This document shows, one piece after another, positions 1 through 12,000 of a stretch of DNA of 64,000 nt. The notes beneath the pieces are model-generated. The model had not been told where the DNA came from and searched no databases. It worked only from the letters and a program-made list of their open reading frames with translations. Each line of letters starts with the position of its first letter. The first letter of the stretch is position 1. Position numbers and translations under genes: made by a program. The DNA comes from Aulosira sp. FACHB-615 (GTDB lineage Bacteria > Cyanobacteriota > Cyanobacteriia > Cyanobacteriales > Nostocaceae): the NCBI RefSeq assembly GCF_014698045.1, contig NZ_JACJSE010000026.1, positions 27,354 to 91,353 on the forward strand. Reading direction: 5' to 3'.

Positions 1-522
1 TTTTATGCCCCAATCTGCTAAAATTGTGCGTGCAGATTCAAATGAGCCAGCGATTGCTCCATATTTTGTAATTGTTGCCCAAACGTGGGGTGTTAATCCT
101 TCTTCTATTCCTAACCATTTTAGCAATGGGCAGAATCCTAACTTTAAATATTTACCTTTTTGATGTGATTGTTTTTTACCTTCAATCATATAGGGTAATG
201 AAAGAGTTACTTTAACATTACCAAGTGTTAATATTTGTCTAGTGTAATTCCCATGTTTTTTGATTTCCTGGTTTGACAAACTTCTTGTTTGACTGATTGC
301 TATATCTAGAGCTTCTTGAGAGTGAGATAGTTTATTTAGCAAAACTGCTACACATTCTCCTGCCAAAGTTAATGCCGTATTTCTAATTTCTTCTTCTAAT
401 GCTTTAAAAGTCTGAGCCGACCATTCACTCAGATTTTTAATTTCTAAAAGTTTCGTAACTTTTTCTTTAAAGTCTGACAATGATTGGCTTAAATCTAAGC
501 TTGAATATATTTTTTCGTTCAT
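1..522 (-). CDS. ISKra4-family transposase, N-terminal part (cut by window edge)
   Basis: Minus-strand frame starting at the ATG at 522-520 and open to base 1 (174 codons seen, no stop). The N-terminal sequence (AGECVAVLLNKLSHS, then GNYTRQILTLGNVKVTLSLP, then ATITKYGAIAGSFESART) matches the start of ISKra4-family DDE transposases common in Nostocales. The catalytic core would lie beyond the left edge, so intactness cannot be judged. It is preceded by a short inverted repeat that probably marks the element end. The family call rests on recalled similarity. Confidence 0.7.
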   Translation of the reverse strand, partial: MNEKIYSSLDLSQSLSDFKEKVTKLLEIKNLSEWSAQTFKALEEEIRNTALTLAGECVAVLLNKLSHSQEALDIAISQTRSLSNQEIKKHGNYTRQILTLGNVKVTLSLPYMIEGKKQSHQKGKYLKLGFCPLLKWLGIEEGLTPHVWATITKYGAIAGSFESARTILADWGIK

Positions 523-524
523 GA

Positions 525-588
525 AGTGTAGGTATTCCCTATTTTGATATTCAACATCAAAACTATTACTCCAAGGGCATCCTACACT
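525..588. repeat. Inverted repeat at the ISKra4 element end
   Basis: AGTGTAGGTATTCCCT (525-540) is answered by AGGGCATCCTACACT (574-588), an imperfect inverted repeat starting two bases upstream of the transposase start codon. It could be the terminal/subterminal repeat of the ISKra4 element or a hairpin over its promoter. The other element end is outside the window. Confidence 0.5.
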
Positions 589-870
589 TTTTTATCCCCA
601 TCACAGAACTAAACAACCATCAAAATAGATTTATCTCAGTATTACTGAGATATTTAACTATCTAACTAGTAACAATTTAAATAACTTACTGAATTTTCGG
701 TTTAGCGTTCGTCGAAGACGTTGGCGCAGCCATCGCTTCCTGTGGGGTGGAGCATCGTTACTAGTTTTTGTCCGACTTCAGAAAATCGCGTTGCTCCCGA
801 TCGCTTTCTAGTAGCGCGACAAAATTTTGTATTCTAATTAGAATACAAAAACCATGTTCTAACTAGAAGA
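589..870. promoter_or_regulatory. Non-coding gap with a 26-bp perfect palindrome and a second dyad
   Basis: No gene is seen between the two insertion sequences. At 825-850 there is a perfect palindrome whose left arm is TTTTGTATTCTAA. A related dyad TTCTAACTAGAA lies at 857-868, about 25 bp centre to centre from the core TTCTAATTAGAA (832-843). The second dyad overlaps the AAGA target duplication of the IS1380 element, so the transposon landed at this site. The pair resembles an operator for a dimeric repressor, but the gene it served is not evident. Confidence 0.45.
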
Positions 871-2710
871 TCCCGGATTTCTCACAAAGATATAAAAAAA
901 GGGGTCAAAAACTGCGAAAATGTATATATAGCAAGCATTTCAGCAGTTGTAAAGCATGAACCCATCTTTAACAGATCGTATACCAAAAAAGTTCAGATTT
1001 GAACAGCCAAAATCACCTCCAGTCGTAGTTAATTTTGAGGGTGGACAGGTAACATCGGATGCAGGGTTAAGCTTAATTGCGGAAATAGACAGAAAATTAG
1101 AAATCACATCAAAATTTGCACAGTGTTTCCAAGATTACCGAAAGCCTTCTCGAATTGACCATTCAATAGAAAGTTTAATTAAACAACGTATATACGGGTT
1201 GGTCATGGGATATGAAGACTTAAATGACCACGAGGAATTACGTCATGACTAGATGTTTGCTCTAGCAGTCTTAAAAACAATTGGAATAGAGGATGAGCCG
1301 GCAATATTGGCAGGAAAAAGTACATTAAACCGACTGGAACATTGTCCTGAAGATGTGGAACAAGGAGCAGACAGTCGTTACCATAAAATCGGGCATTCTC
1401 CAGAGCAAATTGAAAGCTTATTTGTCAAATTATTTCTAGAATCTTACTCGAAAGAGCCACGACAGATTATTTTAGACTTGGATGTAACTGATGACCTTGT
1501 GCATGGTTCGCAAGAGCAAGTTTTCTTCAATAAATATTATGGAGAATACTGCTATGCTCCACTTTATATATTTTGTGGGAAACACTTATTAGCAGCCAAA
1601 CTTCGCCCTTCTAATGTAGACCCAGCATTTGGGGCGTTAGAAGAATTACAGAGAGTGATTAAACAAATACGTCAACAATGGAAGAATGTTGAGATTTTAG
1701 TACGAGGAGATAGTGCTTATTCCAGGGACGATATTATGACATGGTGTGAGTCACTGCCTGGAGTTGACTACGTTTTTGGATTGGCGCAAAATAGTCGTTT
1801 AATTGGGATGGCTACCACGACTAAAAATAGAGCTGCGTTTGAGTATGAGCAGAAATTATCAACAGTAGTTTCATTTTTAGAAACCGTATTTAAGCCAGAT
1901 GAAGAACTCACGCAACAAGCATCCGAACTGATTGATAACTCAATGTGGTACAAGTCTTTAGACTATCAAACCCGTGAATCTTGGAGTCGTAGTCGTCGTG
2001 TTGTTTGTAAGATTGAATATGGGACAAAGGGAGCTAAAATTCGTTTTGTTGTAACTTCTTTAGCTACTAATAAAGTACCTCCTAGTCAACTGTATAAACA
2101 AAAATATTGTCATCGAGGGGAAATGGAAAATCGCTTTAAAGAACAACAATTAGAACTTTTTAGTGATAGAACAAGCACCCACACATTTGCGGGAAATCAA
2201 TTACGTCTGTGGTTTTCTTCTGTTGCATACGTTTTGATGAATGCGTTACGTCAAAAATGTTTAGCTAAAACTGAATTACAAAATGCCACTGTTGGAACTA
2301 TTCGGACGAAATTATTAAAGTTAGGAGCGTTAATTACTGTAAGCGCACGCCGCATTTTAATTGCAGTGACTAGCTCTTGTCCGTATAAACATATCTTTGC
2401 TGCTGCTCATAGATGTTTAAAAATGCTCCCTAATACTGCTTAATTGAAGTTCAATTGCCTTTTCCGTATTTCTAATTAATGATACTTTAGGCTTGGGTTG
2501 ATACAAGTCTTGTTTTAGAATGCGGGCATTTTATCAACCGAGTATTTTGATTTTAATCCCAGTAAAAATATAGTAATTATTTTAGCTTTATAACTGCGGT
2601 TTTATACTTAACTCATCTCCGCGCCTAAATTTTCATTGATGATGTATCAAAAAAATGTCTCATATCAGGTCATGTAAATTGATTTTTTACTGCTTGTGAG
2701 AAATCCGGGA
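871..2710 (+). mobile_element. IS1380-family insertion sequence, complete ends
   Basis: The element is bounded by a 17-bp inverted repeat: TCCCGGATTTCTCACAA at 871-887 and its exact reverse complement at 2694-2710. It is flanked by a 4-bp direct repeat AAGA (867-870 and 2711-2714), as expected for IS1380 target duplication. It carries one transposase reading frame interrupted by an amber codon. About 250 bp of non-coding DNA lies between the transposase stop and the right end. The ends and duplication are read directly from the sequence. Confidence 0.88.
956..2443 (+). pseudogene. IS1380-family transposase with in-frame amber stop
   Basis: Two frame-matched segments (98 and 396 codons) are separated only by TAG at 1250-1252, with no shift and no missing sequence. 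Joined, they give a full-length IS1380 DDE transposase: first Asp in LDLDVTDDLVHGSQEQ, second in VRGDSAYSRDD, and the Glu in HRGEMENRFKEQQLELFSDR. The stop falls after DLNDHEELRHD, a conserved N-terminal block. The remainder could restart at ATG 1253 but would lack this block. The sharp ends and duplication suggest recent insertion followed by a point nonsense mutation, or rare stop read-through. Calling it broken is the simplest reading. Confidence 0.85.
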
Positions 2711-3058
2711 AAGATGAATCATCAAAATCTCCTGATAATGAGAAAAATCTGACACAATTCAGCGATCGCATTTGGGTAATTAAAGATTTAAGTTTTGAAG
2801 CTTCTAATCAAATAGAAGAATTATTTGTAATTTGAGCCGCCTGCTCTTAAGGTTGAAATCTGATATCAGGATCGTCTTCGACTATTACTTAGGCTGCTCG
2901 AATGGGAGCAAGTAACTCATCGCGGTGGTATTAATCATATTTAATATCGTACAAAAGATAATGGATACTTATTTTGTATAGAGAGGGGCGATCGCTGCTG
3001 TTATTACTGAAAGCATAAAATGAGCAACTGGCTTACCTTATGCTTTCAAACAAGGTAG
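2711..3058. other. Non-coding gap with a hairpin after the giant exoprotein gene
   Basis: No convincing coding frame. A HIP1 octamer GCGATCGC occurs near 2763. A perfect 11-bp stem, TGAAAGCATAA (3008-3018) against TTATGCTTTCA (3038-3048), lies just past the stop of the minus-strand giant gene. It may act as a transcript-end hairpin, although no clear U-tract follows it. Confidence 0.4.
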
Positions 3059-6000
3059 TTACACAGAAAAGTAGTTGTTTGTAGTTAACGAACCAGTAGC
3101 TAGAGTGCCAATTATACCCGTGACGTTAGTTAAAAGGTCAGTGTTAGGATTAAAGGAAGCAGTACTACCATTAGCCGATAGATAAGTGCCTCCATTCCAG
3201 CCAAAGAATACAGCTTGGTTAACATCTAATGGTTGCGTTCCTGCAAGATTGGGATTAGTATCTGCATAAGCCGCGATCGCAGCATCACTCAACGTAGAAT
3301 AAGTTGCTGTTGAGAAAACACCCGCATTAAAGACTGCTGTAGGCAGAGAAATTGGAGAATTAAGGACAATGCGATCGCCCTCAGTCGGATTAAAATCAGT
3401 AATGCGATCAGGAGCAGCTAAGAGCGAATCTTTAAAATCAGGGTAGACAAAGCGGTCTGCACCTAGTCCGCCAGTTAAAGTATCTCCACCCGCTCCCCCA
3501 GAGAGAGTATCATTACCAGCACCACCATTGAGGATGTTGATGGCAGCATTACCTGTAATCGTATTGTTGAGGCTGTTTCCTGTGCCGTTGATAGCAGCAT
3601 TACCAGTAAGAATCAGATTTTCTAGGTTTGCACCCAAGGTATAAGTAATAGAGGTTTGAACTGTATCGATTTCAGTGGCTAAGGTAGATGTTTCTTTGAT
3701 AACATCGCCTGTACTATCAACAATGTAGATATCGTTACCCAATCCACCAGTCAAGGTATCATTACCAGCACCACCATCGAGGATGTTATTGCCAGAGTTA
3801 CCTGTGATGGAGTTGTTGAGGCTGTTTCCTGTGCCGTTAATAGCTGCCGTACCTGTTAAAGTCAGGTTTTCCAGATTGGCTCCCAAGGTGTAACTGATAG
3901 AGGCTCGAACCGTATCAGTGCCTTCATTCAAGTTCTCTGTAATCACATCTGCGATGCTATCGACAACATAAGTATCATTGCCAGCACCACCGATTAATGT
4001 ATCGTCACCTGCGCCGCCATCAAGAGTATCATTACCAGCACCACCATTAAGGATGTTATTAGCAGCATTACCCGTAATTGTATTGTTGAGGCTATTTCCT
4101 GTACCGTTGATAGCAGCATTACTTTTGAGAATCAGATTTTCTAAGTTTGCCCCCAAGGTGTAACTGATAAAAGATTGAACGGTATCAATTTCAGTGGCTA
4201 AGGTAGATGTTTCATTTACAACATCACCTGTACTGTCAATAACATAAGTATCATTGCCTAAACCACCAATCATGGTGTCGTTACCAGTACTACCATCCAA
4301 GTAATCGTTTCCTGAACCTGCTTGAATCCAATCATTACCAGTAGTGCCTAAGAAGCTGGTTTTACCTATAAACCCGCTTAAATCAAAGCGTTCAAATCCT
4401 AAGATTTTTGTACCTGTAATACTCGTAATCTGACTAGTAGAGTTACCTGCATTAATAGTTATATTAGTTGCACTAGTTCCTCCAGTAATAACTAGTATAT
4501 CCGTACCTGCTCCCCCATTGATGGTGTCACTTTGTTGCAGGTTGGCAAAAACGCTAGTAACTGTATCATTTCCTGCCCCTGCGTCAATAATATCTTTCTC
4601 GTTTGTGGTAGTGAAACTTTCGTTACTGGCTGTGCCAGTGATAGTGTTAATATCAACGTTGTTAATATTAATAATTAACTGTTTTTCGTAAGATAAACCA
4701 CCTTGGTCTTGTGCCTGAACTCGAATGCTGTAGCTGTTCTTGGTTTCAAAGTCGAAAACTGCATTGGTTTTTAACTGATTGCCTGCGATCGCAAAAAGAG
4801 CATTATCAGTTGAACCGATTCCTGAGACTAGGCTATAGGTGAAAGTATCTTCAGTATCCGGGTCGGTCGTGCTGAAATTGCCAATTACTGTACCAACTAT
4901 CTGATTTTCAGCTACGTTGCTGTTAGATACGGTGAGATTCGTTGGAGTTTGGTTAAGAGTATTAATCCGTGCCGTGAAGCTAGTACTATCACCGCCATCG
5001 TTTGCATCTTTTGGATCAATAGCAAAATCAACTACAGAGTTAAGTTTAACTTTCGTTTTAATTTGATAGTTAACTCCTGTGCCATCAGTGCCAGCAAGTG
5101 ACTGTGACCATACTTCTACTCCGTCAACGAAAATATGCCCAATAACACCATTTCCACCTAAATCAGCTTTAGCTAAATTGCCATAAATTTGGATTTCTCC
5201 GTCAATTTCGCTGACCCAGCGACGGACTGCCCACTGTTCCACAGGAGTTCTTTCACCACCCGTAATGACTCCATTGGGATGACCACCGTTAGCTGAAATA
5301 AAAGTCCAATAAGTGCCGTATTGAGTAAACCAAGCACCACTAAACTGGGTCATTTGTTGAAAATCAGAACTAGTGAAAGGCCCATCATAATAACCGTAAT
5401 ACCAATTTTTATCTCCTTGTAACCCAGAAAATTCTGTTTGAGAATTAGCAATTTCAAAGTTAGGTTTATCTTTAATGCGAATCTTTAATCCATCATTAAA
5501 TTGCAGATATTCAACATTGGTAAGCGTATCTGTATCGTTATTATTCTGGGTGGAACTAACTTGAACAAATCCCTGATTAAAGGATATTGAGAACTGTTGC
5601 AATGTTCCATTCAAGTATGCAGTATCTTCACCATTCCCACCATTGAGAATATCATTACCCTCTCCACCATTGAGGGTATCATTGCCATCGCCACCGTAGA
5701 GAATATCATTACCACCCTCACCATAAAGTTGGTCATTACCAGCACCGCCAGCCAAGTTTACATTGTCACCATTGCCACCGTACAGCAGATCGGGATTGGC
5801 AGTACCAACTAAAGGCCAGTAAGAGTAAAGAGAATTAAATTTGGCTTCACGCCCCTCTTGGAAGCCGATTGCTGCATAATGCGCTGCCGCAGAAGTAAAC
5901 TGTCCTGCTTGAATTTGTTGATTGGCATCAGGATAGCGGGTGCGATACCAAGTTTCGTCAAAATTGAGGTTAGCGGCTCGTCCTTCGGAGATGCCACGTT

Positions 6001-9000
6001 CAATATAGTGAGCTACTGCCGAGGTAACAGTACCATTTCTAATCGCAGTATCTACATCAGAGTGAACTTTGCGGTAGAAAGACTCATCAAAATCAAATAA
6101 GGTTTTCCGCCCTTCTGCTTTGCCCCAGTAGACATAATGATTGCTTCCTGAAGCTAAAGCCCCATTGGAGACGGTAAAAGCAACGTCATGATGGATGAGA
6201 AGATAGAACTTCTCCCAAAGAAGCAGGTCTTTGGTGCTGATTCTTTGACCATCACTAAACTGCACGAACTCAACATTAGTCAAAGTTGTGATATCTCGAC
6301 CATTCTGAGCATGACGTATTTCCAGGACACCATCGCGCTCTATGCGAATATATTGATCGAGCGAACCATCTAAGTAAACCGTATCTACACCATCTCCACC
6401 ATTGAGGGTATCATTCCCCTGACCCCCAATTAAGATGTCATCCCCTGCTCCACCATTGAGAATGTCATTGCCTTCATTTCCTTCTAGCCTGTCACTCCCT
6501 TGACCGCCAGTGATTGTATCGTTGCCTGCACCACCGGAAATAATTACATCCTGAGAGCCAATTGCTGTAAAAGTGTTGTTACCTTGATTTCCGTTGACAA
6601 CTTCAACATTTAGATTATCAAGAATAAAGCTAACATCACCATCCCCTTCAATCACTAAAACATCAAATCCTGCTCCACCTTTGATATTGTTGAGGTTATC
6701 AAATTTATCAATGGTAATCAGGTCATCACCTGCACCACCATCAATTGAGTCAATTCCTGCTCCTCCCGTAAGGATGTCATTACCATCGGAACCAACTAAT
6801 TGATCATTACCGTCACCACCACTGAGAACTGCCCCTTTGGTACTACCGGGTTTCACAATTAAGATATCGTTGCCTTTGCCGCCTGTTGCAGAATAAACTT
6901 CAACGGGGTCGATAGTTAAGTTAATATTTTGACCTGAGTCATCAGCAAAGATAATGTCAGGTTTGTTTTCGTAATAAAAGCGAGATACACCTGAATTTAG
7001 CTGTTCTAGCTTTGCACCGTTGGGATTATAGGTAAAAGCAACATCGTAGAGTTGGCTATAGGGCTTGGTTTCAAAGCCAATGCGAGTAAAGTAAGCTGAG
7101 GCAGTAATCTTGTTACCTGCAATGTTGTAGTTTTTGCTTTGCGGAATCACAGAAATTGAGTTAATTCCGTAGCGATATAGGGCAGATAATTCACCGAGTT
7201 CGACTTCGCTATTGAGGTTTGTATCTGTCCAAATACGGAGTTGACTAAAGTTTGTGTCTTTTGAGTCAATAATTGAGTCTTGATTGGAATCTAAATTACC
7301 TAAGAAACTGACTTGATTTTGTTGTTCTAAAGAGAAGAATTCATTGAGGTTGGTAATAAGTCCGTCATTATTCTTATCCAACACCAAAAAACCATCTGAG
7401 GGGGCAACCCATCCTATTTGTTCTGGGTAATCGTCGTTATCTATATTGAATAGAGTGAGAGAATCTTCAGCAGAAATGAGTTGTAGTCCATCTCCTGCTA
7501 AATCAAATGCCAGCAATTTAGAAGGACTAACGGAATAAGTATCAGGTTTTGCTGCGACTAGGTTGTAATTGGGATATCCAGGGTTAAAGGCGGGTTGCAG
7601 AGATACTGTGCCGTCAAAGTTGACAACTGGGTTATATTCTTTGCTGTCTGCAAAACGGAAGATTTCAATTCTGCTTTGGGGTTTGAACCACTCTTGTATG
7701 GTAATAGTGGCTGTGTTGTTAACTGTGACAATGAGGTTATTATTTTGCAGAGTTAATTTCAGTGACTCAAGTGTGATTCCTGCACCAAACTCTAGAGTAT
7801 CAATGCCGCCATCTCTGGTGACTCCTTCATAGTTACCAATATCATAAATACTGAGATTGGTAGTGTCGTCTAAACTGTAAATGTAAGTGTCATTTCCATC
7901 TGATCTTGTTAGAGCTTTAGTATCTCGTGTTGCTCCTTGAATCGTGCCATTGTTGTAGTTACTGGTCAAATCTTTGACAGTTGTACCTGTTCCTTCATTG
8001 AAATTATGGTAAGTAACTAACCCAGATTCTTTGCCCGTTAGCGGACGATTTAAGTCAGCTTGAATCTCTGCTTGGGTTTTGGCTTTATTCCAAATCCGAA
8101 CTTCATCAAGGAAACCTTGAAAATAGTCAGAAACTCCAGAACCTCCTAAAACAGCACTTGGATGTACGATTGATGTGCTGGTCAAACCTGTTTTGATAAA
8201 TTGACCATTTATATAAAGGCTTGGAGTTTTATTGTTATATACAATTGCAATATGATTCCAACCTGATAAGTTCATGTCATGAACTAATAACGAAGGTAGA
8301 GACTTAGCAGTAGAAGGGCTTTTTCCGCTACTAATCCAACTACTGTTTTCAAAAACGCTAATTCCATTAGTTCCTACGGATACACCAGCATAAGCAATAC
8401 CAGAGCCTAAAACTTCAGATCCGTTTGAAGGGGCGATCGCATAACGTTGATTAAAATCATTAACTCCAGAGGTATTTTGTGTGGTAGAGTCTCTAGTCGC
8501 GGTAGGATTTACCCAAAATTCGATGGTAAATGTATCTTTAACATCAACAAATTTAGCTGGGTTCTGAACAGAATCATTAATCCCATCAAAGGATAAGAAA
8601 CTATCAATGTCATTTCCGTCTAGCTTCGTTAAAGCTTTGATAGCACCTTGAATCGTTCCATTATTTTGATAACTGGTTAAGTCCTTGCTATTTGTACCTG
8701 TTACCTCATTAAAATCATGGTAGGCAACTAATCCTGACTCATTACCAGTCAAGGGACGATTCAAATCAGCTTGAATTTCTGCTTGAGTTCTGGCTTTATT
8801 CCAAATACGAACTTCATCAATTTCACCGTCGAAGAATCTTTCTTTTCCATTTCCTGTTGCACCAATTACCCAATTGCTATTAACTGTTAATGCCCCTATG
8901 TTGCTGGGAGTAGAACTGACAAGTTGACCATTACGGTATAATGTCCATGTCTTAGACTGACTATTATAAACTCCGGTTAAATGAACCCAATTACCTATAT

Positions 9001-12000
9001 CTTCTTTGGGTATAGCATAGCCTGTAAAATAATTATTTCCATTCCAAGAACCGACTTCATACCGACCATTATTGATTCTGAAAGCTACTTCTGCATTAGG
9101 ACTAAGACTGTAGCCGTGAGAGATAATGTTCTGAAGTCCATCAATAGAACTGACCTTGATTTTAGCTTCTAGGGTAATTGCTCCTGTAAAATTCAGGTGA
9201 GATGGATTGTTAAGGTTCACATAATCGTTTACACCATCAAAAGATAAAGCACCAACAAATTTAGTGCCAACTTTTAGAATATCGGCTCCATAAGTTCCAA
9301 AGAAAGTTTCAGGATTATTTACTTCATCTGTTGGTTTATTAGGTACTAATCCCGTAGGCGTAATTAAATATTCTTCATTATTCCCTAGACGCAGTATTTC
9401 AATCTTTTTCGTAGCAAATTCTGAGATAATTAGCTTGTTAGATAAGCTAGAAATAGGTGCTGTAGGATTAATGGGATCTTTGAGGGCAATAATTAAATTG
9501 TTGCCGTTTTGTTCAAATAATAAGTCGGATACTTGAATACTTGCATCAAATTCAACAGTATCTAATCCACCAGCATCTTTGATAGTTATAGTACCTTGAC
9601 CTCGGTTATAGCGATAAACATCATCGCCTTTATCTCCATCCAGAAGTTGTCCCGAACCAGTGGCAATTAAAATATCATCTCCAATTCCTCCAACATTTTT
9701 CGCAGTCCACTCTGCTTCTTTAATACTCAAATGGCGTTGGAAGGGGGATTTATCATTGGCAACAGTGCCAATACCTTCATTCAGTTGCCAGTAACCTACT
9801 AGACCTGCTTCATTGCCAGTGAGAGGCTGCTTAGTTATTGTCTGAACTTGCGCTGCACTCATGGCGGTATTCCATACACTCACATCAGCAATAGTTGCTT
9901 TCGGTACTTCCCAAGCACCACCATATTGTCTACTAATACGAAATGCTGTGTTAGCAGGGTTAGTGATCGCCGAACCCTTAGATGCTTTTAATTCACCATC
10001 TATATAAAGATGAGTATTAGTTTGAGTACGAACAACGGTATAAAGATGCCACTGTCCGTCACCGGGAACATCAACTCCGCTATTTAACCAAGTATCCCCG
10101 ACTCGAATTTTGCCATTTTGTCCGCCAATGTAAAAGGCATTGAGACTCGTTCCTTGAGAAACTAATTCAAATAATCCTTTTTGAATACTGGGGTCAACTT
10201 TTGCCCACACAAAAACTGTAAAGGGGCTATTTGTTCCGTTGATAGGAATGATTGAGGAAGTAGATTCTAAATAATCATTGACTCCATCAAATTTCAGGGC
10301 ATAATTAGAACCCTGAATAATGCGACTGGCATTGCTGCTAACAAAATTATCAGAAGAGTTAGGAGTATCAAGGTTGAGTTGGGTTGCTCTACTCTGAATT
10401 TGCTGCCAATTGGCGACTCGTTCATCTTCTAACTTCACTAAACCATTATTAACAACAATTTTAAAGCGACTGCCATCAGCAAAGCGCAAAATTTCTACTC
10501 GTTGCTGTGCCGTTACCCAATTAGTTAGCCGTTCGCCGTTGATAATTAAATCATTACCTTGTAGAGAGAGTGTGGCTTGAGATGGTAAAAAGTTGAGATT
10601 GAAATCTTTAACTTCAGGATCAACTTGGTTTTGTGAGGGCGTAAAAGCATCTTGAGGACGAGAGCGCAGGTCTAAAATTCTGGTGTCTGCATCGTTGATA
10701 GCATTTGCTTTGAGATAGTTGATATTTTTTTCATACAAAACAGGGTTATCTTTGTAAATTCCCCATTCTCTTGCAACTTGAAAATCTTCGTTTAACTTAT
10801 CAATCGTGTTAATGCTAACGGGACGAGTATTATCATAAAGTGGGATGTTTTTAAGTAAGCGTTTTAAATATAAGTCTCCACCTTCTATCTGAGTGGTCGT
10901 TAATTGATAAATAACCCCTTGAATAATCGCATCTTGAGGATTATTAAATCTGACGCTTCCTGTTCCTGAATGCCCACCAAAATAGCCAGGAGATTTACTA
11001 GCAGGATAATAGATATACTCTTGAACTAAATGACCATAGCCAATCAACTCTGAACTTAGTGCTTTTCCTCCAATTGATACAGCAAAATAATTAAGAATGT
11101 CTTTAGCATTCTCGCCCATTTTCCGAGCTAAGTCTGCATTCCCTTCATCCTCTCTCCAACTAAATTTAGCAACAAATATTCCATTTTCTATGGTGACATA
11201 ATATCCTGCACGGGGATAGTCTTTATCTCCAAAAGCTCCACCAATAATACTACCAAGTAATGTACCGATTGCACTTCCGACAACTGGAATAGGAATAAAA
11301 GAACCAAGAATGCCACCAATTCCAGCACCAATAGTTGCTCCTTCAGCACTAAAATCTTCACTTAAAATATTCCATTTCTCGATGAGTGTTCGGTGCAATT
11401 GAGTGCCAATAAATGAACCTAGAGCAGATGCGACTGAACCATGAATTAGACTAGTAACAACAGTTTGGGCTAAGGGGTCTTCAATCTTAAGAGTCTTTAT
11501 CGCAGAGTTAATTAATTTAGAAATTACTAAATCAATACCTGTTGATATTATGCTATCTGGTAATCTTTTATAAAGGGCTGCTAATGATAAGGATTTTTCA
11601 TCGCGTGCGAGAAATATAGGATCGTTCGATAGATCAAACTCGTAAACTATAGCATCTCCAACCCAACTACCAACTGTTTTACCTAATGATTGGGCTATCA
11701 GCTGACTGGCAAATTTATCATCAGCAAAATAAGAACCAATTTGACTACCAACTGCTGCTCCAATGAATCCTCCTGTTGTCACTGGTTGGTAGAGAGAAAG
11801 AGATTCATTATGAACGCGGTAATCTCCTGCTACATAAGTGTGTAGTTCTTCAACAGTAAAGTTATAAACTGTATATTTACCTGCTACTGGTTTAATACCA
11901 GGGTGAGGAATGAGTTTACCTGTCACCCCAACTAAAAAGCCGTTAGTATTAATTGCGTCTAAAGCTTTAAAACTACCATCTGGTTGTAAAAAATGATGAC

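Noticed and set aside
3978..9172. Several plus-strand frames (60-90 codons) opposite the giant exoprotein gene
   Set aside because: They are antisense to repetitive RTX/LamG coding sequence, rich in PAPP-like translation artefacts, and lack ribosome sites.
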